Notes under the pieces: model-generated
Seen by the model: the letters and a program-made list of their open reading frames with translations, nothing else
Databases searched by the model: none
What the model was told of the DNA's origin: nothing
Assembly: GCA_009663005.1 (NCBI GenBank)
Contig: CM018906.1
Coordinates: 15,544,880 to 15,557,379, forward strand
Direction: 5' to 3'
Source: Actinidia chinensis
Taxonomy: Eukaryota > Streptophyta > Magnoliopsida > Ericales > Actinidiaceae
Length of the DNA stretch: 12,500 bases
Shown here: one piece after another, positions 8,481 through 12,500 of the stretch
Position numbering within the stretch: the stretch's first letter is position 1
How the letters are laid out: each line of letters opens with the position of its first letter
Made by a program: the position numbers and the translations under genes

Positions 8481-8935
8481 CGCGACGAGCCTAAGGCTTG
8501 CAAGTTAAAGAGGAAAAAGAAGTACAGCGGAGGCATTTTTCACACTCGTTGTCACGTGAAAGATAAGGTATGTAGTGGATGTGGATGGTGGTAGCTGCAC
8601 TAATGTCGCTAGTACTTCCATGGTTGAAATAGGGCTTACGACACTAGCCACCTCGCCCATATAAATGCAATGGTAAATGATAGTGGTGAAGTGACGAAGT
8701 GAGGCGTTCAAAGCAAGTTGTGTATTCATTTCGAATTGGTAAAATGAAGACAAGGTGTGGCGATGTGCTGTATGCATAAATTGGTACCAAGGAAGCTGGG
8801 CATCTTCTCCTAGGAAGACCGTGGACAATTGATCGGCGTGTCAAACATGATGGTTTAACACAACAAAGACCACGTTCATGTCAATCAAAGAACCATCACC
8901 TAGTTCGATGACACAAAACACGTCTATGAGGATCA
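8481..8935 (+). pseudogene. pol (PR): Aspartic protease remnant of pol
   Basis: Downstream of gag, a Lys/Glu-rich linker (LQVKEEKEVQRRHF near 8493) leads to a 27-codon open block at 8581-8661 with VDGGSCTNVASTSMVE. Its D-G-G (Asp codon 8584-8586) occupies the place of the catalytic D-[ST]-G of retroelement proteases and is typical of this plant gypsy group. The frame ends at a TAA (8662). Later fragments around 8736-8825 (matching the LLG-R-W region near the protease C terminus) lie in other frames. The enzyme would cut the polyprotein into mature parts. Confidence 0.8.
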
Positions 8936-9220
8936 AGTGAGGTTACAAAAATGAGCAGTGATCAAAAGAATTTGAGATAAGAAAAGAATGAGAGTCACAA
9001 GAATAATGAGGTTTTAGAGAGAAAAACAAAACCATTTTTTATGCAAAACAAGTGAGGGTAGAGAGCATAATTTTCAAGCGGACAATGATTGTACTCATGT
9101 ACAAGGAAGTTGTTTAAACGTAACCAGCTTGATTCTTCTTTGCCTGTGTCGTTATTTTTCTCTTGCGAATTTGGGATGTGTTTCGATGAGGGGGACGTAG
9201 GTACCACATGGTTTACCAAC
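8936..9220 (+). other. Protease-to-RT linker, degenerate
   Basis: Sequence connecting protease and reverse transcriptase, rich in stops, with no recognisable conserved block. It falls where such elements carry a poorly conserved spacer. Confidence 0.5.
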
Positions 9221-10075
9221 ATACGGGGGATTGAACATCAAATGAACTTTGTTCTCGAGAGTGAACAATTCCGAATGACCAGCCTTATAGGAGCAATCCA
9301 GAAGGAGCGAAAGAACTACAAAGGCAAAGTTGAAGAATTGATGGGGAAGGGACAAGTGAGAGAGAGGGTATGAGCCACGCGATACAGTTCCGGTGATTCT
9401 GTTCCTAAGAAGGATTGGGACATGTAGGATGTGTGTTGATTGTTAGAGCATCAACCAATAACGGTAAAGTATCGACACCCTATTCCTCGCTTAGATGACA
9501 TGGAGATGAGTTTGTAGGGTTTTGTGTTTTTTCTAAAATTGATTTAAAGCGGATATCAGCAAATTAGAGAAAAAAGATGATGAATGAAAAGACTGACTGC
9601 ATTCAAAACTAAATATGGATTGTATGAGGTTGGATTATGCCTTGTGGTTATTACATCACATAGTACTTTTATCGCTTACTGCGAATCATGTTTGGGGCTT
9701 TTATTGGAAAAAATTCGTTGTTGTTTATTTTGATGTGACATTTGATTTATAGCAAAGTTTGCATGACATGTCTAAAATTTGCAATAGTTGGATGTGTTTA
9801 GAAATGGAGAAGTTATATGCTTAACCTCAAAAAGTGTGTACCTTTTGCACCGATAGCTTATTTTCTTAGGGTTTGTTGTTGAGTTCCAAAGGAAATCTGA
9901 GTGTTGATGGAACGAGAAGATCAAAGCAATCCAAGAATGGCCGACCCCCTCTAGTGTCAAAATGTTAGGAGTTTTCATGGACTTGCCAGCTTCTATAGGA
10001 GGTTCGTTAAAGGATTTTGTAGCACTATGCTGCCACCACTTTACCGAAGTTATCAAGAAAAATGTTACGTTCTAA
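9221..10075 (+). pseudogene. pol (RT): Reverse transcriptase remnant of pol
   Basis: Blocks in family order: IRGIEHQMNFVL at 9221 and VEELMGKGQVRERV at 9329; ITVKYRHPIPRLDDM around 9459-9505; FSKIDLK at 9529-9549, which holds the first catalytic Asp; the polymerase active-site region at 9726-9737 reading YFDV where Y-x-D-D is expected; and a 53-codon open block from 9914 starting EKIKAIQEWPTPSSVK, ending at a stop at 10073. Frameshifts separate all of these. The loss of the second active-site Asp and the interruptions make it inactive. It would copy element RNA into DNA in cytoplasmic particles. Confidence 0.92.
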
Positions 10076-10610
10076 ATGGGTGAGAGAACAAGAGTGCGTT
10101 TCAGTTTATTAAACATAAGCTTACTCATGCTCTTATTGATTTACCTAATTTTTTAAAATGTTTGAAATTGAATGTTATGCTTCTGGCGTGGGTATAAGGC
10201 GCTGTTCTTATCAGGAGGGGAGACCACTTGCGTTTTTAGCGAGAGCAGGCGGGACTCACTAACTCCCCCACTTATGACAAAGAATTATATGCATTGTTCG
10301 AAGTTTTGGGACTTGGCAGCACTACTTATGGACAAAGGAGTTTATGAATCGTACGGTTCATGAATCCTGAACATTTGAAGAGCATACCAGTTTGAACACG
10401 AGGCATGGCTCGATGGGTTGAGTTCATTAAAGACTTTTCCCTATGTCATTCGCTACAAACAAGTATGGAAAATGTGGGTTTTGCTGATGCACTTTCACGC
10501 AGGTATGGCCTTAATCTCTTCTCTTGTGCTAATGTCTTGATTTTGCGCACATTAAAGGAGCTTTATTATGATGACCATTATTTTTGGTGGATGTATAGTG
10601 CATGTTAAAA
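10076..10610 (+). pseudogene. pol (RH): RNase H and connection domain remnant of pol
   Basis: FEIECYASGVGI at 10161 marks the RNase H start; the usual catalytic Asp after E-C is a Tyr codon here (TAT at 10176-10178). QEGRPLAF and PTYDKELYALFEVL (10267-10308) follow in shifted frames. The plus-strand frame at 10405-10608 contains RWVEFIKDF and FADALSRRYG, the conserved ADALSRR junction between RNase H and integrase. It would remove the RNA template during reverse transcription. Non-functional because of the active-site change and frameshifts. Confidence 0.88.
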
Positions 10611-11790
10611 ATCCTGTAGAGGGTAAGTTCTATAAGTAGGGGTTTTTCTTGTTTAGAGAGAATAAGTTTTGTGTGTGCCTATTGTTCAATTAGAGACCTT
10701 GTCGTTCGGGAATCACATGGTGGGGAGGGTTAATGGACACTTTGGAGTCCGCTAAAACCCTAGCTATCTGCAAGAGCACTTTTATTGCCACATATGAAAC
10801 GGTGATATTGAGAGAATTTGTGTAGGTGTGTTCACTTGTAGGCAAGCTAAAATCAAGTGTCCCAGCCGAATGTCTATACACCCCCAAGACCTATTCCTAG
10901 TTCGCCTTGATTGATATTTCGATGGATTTTGTTTTGGGTTTACCTAGGAGTAACACGGAGGGTTCAATCTGGTGTTAGTGTAGATCGATTTTCTAAGATG
11001 GCTCATTTATTCCTTGTCACAGACGACGATGCCTCTCATGTAGCAGATTTGTTCTTTTAGGGAATTTGAGGTTACTGGTATGCGTAGGACATCGTTCCTG
11101 ATCGGGATGCTAAGTCTTGAGCTATTTATGGAAACATTGTGGGTAAATTAGGAACAAAACTATTATTCTCTACTACTTGTCATCCTCAAACTGAGGACAG
11201 ACTGAAGTAGTCATAAGACTTTATCCATTTGTTTGAGGCTGTCCTTAGTAAGACATAAGACTTGGGAGGATTGTTTACCACATGTTGAGTTTGCTTATAA
11301 TCGTTGTGTTCATTCTGCTACACAGTTCTCACCATTTTAAATTGTTTAAAAAAAAAAAGGTTTTAATCCTTTAACTCCTTTAGATTTATCACCTTTACTA
11401 TTTCTGAGAATGTAAATTTAGATGGTAAGAATAAGGCCACACTTGGTGACGTAACGCCTGAGAGGGCAAACTCAATATAGAGAGGAGAAGAACCGAGCAA
11501 CACATCAAGCAAGCCAACAAAGGCCGTCACAAACTGGTTTTTGAGCCTAGTGATTGGGTGTGGGTACACATGAGAAAAGAAAGGTTTTCAGTTACAAGAC
11601 GTTCTAAGTTGCTTGCCCCGGGAGAGGTCCATTTCAAGTGCTCGAACGGACATAATGATAATGTCTACAAACTGATTTTACCAGGTGAGTCCAAATGTAG
11701 TGCTACTTTCATGTACTGATTTGCAAAAGTCCTTTTGTTGTAGGTGAAGATTTGAGGGCAAATCCTTCTCAAGAGGGGGGAGGGGAATGA
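10611..11790 (+). pseudogene. pol (IN): Integrase remnant of pol
   Basis: The zinc-binding N terminus is visible as His codons at 10714 and 10738 and Cys codons near 10821-10838 (ending CRQAK), split over frames. The catalytic core shows DISMDFVLGLPRSN (10913, first catalytic Asp at 10925), VDRFSKMAHLFLVTDDDASH (10980-11039), VPDRDAK (11094, second Asp at 11100) and STTCHPQT (11169). One base is missing after HPQT, but the Glu codon survives in the next frame (TEVV, 11201-11212). [20 protein letters not shown] follows at 11257. An 85-codon open block at 11462-11716 holds the C-terminal region, with RRRTEQHIKQANKGRHKLVF followed by EPSDWVWVHMRKERF. The last 15 codons (GEDLRANPSQEGGGE, 11743-11787) run through the polypurine tract and stop at the first TGA of the 3' LTR. 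Confidence 0.92.
11771..11787 (+). other. Polypurine tract
   Basis: Seventeen consecutive purines, AAGAGGGGGGAGGGGAA, directly before the 3' LTR start TGATGAGG. This is the expected RNase H-resistant primer for plus-strand DNA synthesis, and it fixes the 3' LTR boundary at 11788. Confidence 0.92.
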
Positions 11791-12500
11791 TGAGGATATC
11801 AAGACTATCAGGGGCTCATGGTGATTTCAATCTCCAATTGGTCGGTGACGAGACGCTCGAGCTAAGGAGATTCAAAGAAAGAGATGAATACATTTAGTGG
11901 TGGAGAGTACAACAACAAGAAAGTATGTTCACTAATGAGGAGTGAACAAAGGTTGATTTTACTACTTCAAATTAGATCCGGGAGAGAACCAATCCGCTAG
12001 TAAATGTGCAATGGGGATGTACAATCTGAAGTGCGGTGGTTTTACTAGACAGAATCAAGGCAGGATGTGTTTACAAAGTTCAAGAAATTCAAGAGTCCAA
12101 AAAAGTTATGAAGATCAGATTAGGATTAACTTGTTGTGTATTTCTTAGATTAGGATTGGGATCGGATTATGATTAGATTGAAGATAAGATCAGATTTGAC
12201 TTATTCTCCAACGAAACTTGATTGACTATGATTTATTTTATTAGGATAGATTAGAGTTAAGATTAGATTAGAATTCTTATCTTGTAAGCGCCTAATAAAA
12301 GGGTAGAGGCCTATCAATTTGAAAATCAATGAAAAAAGAGGAGATTTCGTTTATTCTTCTTGAGTTCTCAAGAAACTAATCTGAACTTATCAAGAAAGTT
12401 CCTTGTGGAGTTCAAAACCTGACTTATCAAACGGATCATCCATTCCTGTTTGTGGCAGTATTCATCATTACAAAGATTCTGCTTTGCGAGTAGCCAACGG
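11788..12500 (+). repeat. 3' long terminal repeat, truncated by window edge
   Basis: Begins TGATGAGGATATC right after the polypurine tract and matches the 5' LTR to the last base of the window; the counterpart of 12500 is near 6511, so about 50-80 bp lie beyond. GATTAG/AGATTA words are repeated at about 12114-12273. A TATA-like CCTAATAAAAGG (12291-12302) is followed by AATCAATGAAAA, the usual neighbourhood of transcript start and polyadenylation in plant LTRs. Confidence 0.9.
12291..12302 (+). promoter_or_regulatory. Putative LTR TATA-like region (3' LTR)
   Basis: CCTAATAAAAGG, better preserved than its 5' LTR counterpart at 6317. Position relative to the downstream AATCAATGAAA (12326-12336) fits an LTR promoter followed by a polyadenylation zone. 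Confidence 0.4.

Larger units (their letters stand above)
5824..12500 (+). mobile_element. Degenerate Ty3/gypsy LTR retrotransposon, CRM-like, 3' end cut by window
   Basis: Two diverged direct repeats (from 5824 and from 11788) bracket remnants of gag, protease, reverse transcriptase, RNase H and integrase in that order, which defines Ty3/gypsy as opposed to copia. A decayed tRNA-iMet-type primer site follows the first LTR and a 17-base pure-purine tract directly precedes the second. All coding parts are on the plus strand and broken by many frameshifts and stops, so the copy is dead. No canonical chromodomain follows the integrase; instead a short basic GPVTRAR-type motif is encoded within the LTR, which I associate with the CRM clade of chromoviruses. 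The clade call is inference; the superfamily call is firm. The target duplication cannot be tested because the right end lies outside the window. Confidence 0.93.

Noticed and set aside
8505..9355. Minus-strand frames at 8505-8828, 8644-8844, 8995-9222 and 9152-9355
   Set aside because: These are antisense shadows of the protease and RT remnants on the plus strand.
9772..11569. Minus-strand frames at 9772-10056, 10690-10887 and 11363-11569
   Set aside because: They are antisense to RT and integrase blocks that are clearly recognisable on the plus strand.
1..12500. CRISPR array, bacterial operon, phage or defence system
   Set aside because: No regular short repeats with unique spacers, no ribosome-binding sites and no compact ORFs; composition and element types are those of a plant genome.

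Overview
This is an AT-rich, eukaryotic, almost certainly plant (dicot-like) stretch made mostly of transposable elements and repeats. There is no bacterial-style gene packing, no rRNA or tRNA gene and no intact protein-coding gene. The only gene-like sequence outside transposons is an open reading frame on the minus strand running off the left edge (1-196). It could be an exon of an unidentified gene.

Left half (1-5820), all noncoding: a pyrimidine tract (459-521); a three-copy tandem repeat of about 53 bp (969-1127); a primer-binding-site-like sequence on the minus strand (1602-1615); a diverged tandem array with a 178-189 bp period (about 2190-3195); a non-autonomous hAT-type element with perfect 16-bp terminal inverted repeats and a perfect 8-bp target duplication (3392-3964); a possible Helitron end-to-end junction (4171-4219); and a 44-bp duplication (5702-5786) just outside the retrotransposon.

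Right half (5824-12500): one old, heavily decayed Ty3/gypsy LTR retrotransposon on the plus strand, in canonical order: 5' LTR, tRNA-iMet-type primer site, gag, protease, reverse transcriptase, RNase H, integrase, polypurine tract, 3' LTR. The 3' LTR is cut by the window edge after 713 bp. Every coding domain is recognisable only as short conserved blocks separated by frameshifts and stops. It cannot be autonomous.

The most informative detail is that the pol reading frame appears to have run through the polypurine tract into the 3' LTR. The LTR itself encodes a short basic motif (GPVTRARPKRFK in the 5' LTR) in place of a canonical chromodomain. That layout resembles the CRM (centromeric retrotransposon) clade of plant chromoviruses. 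Together with the nearby array of about 180 bp period it raises, but does not prove, a pericentromeric origin. No novel enzymatic or defence system was found.
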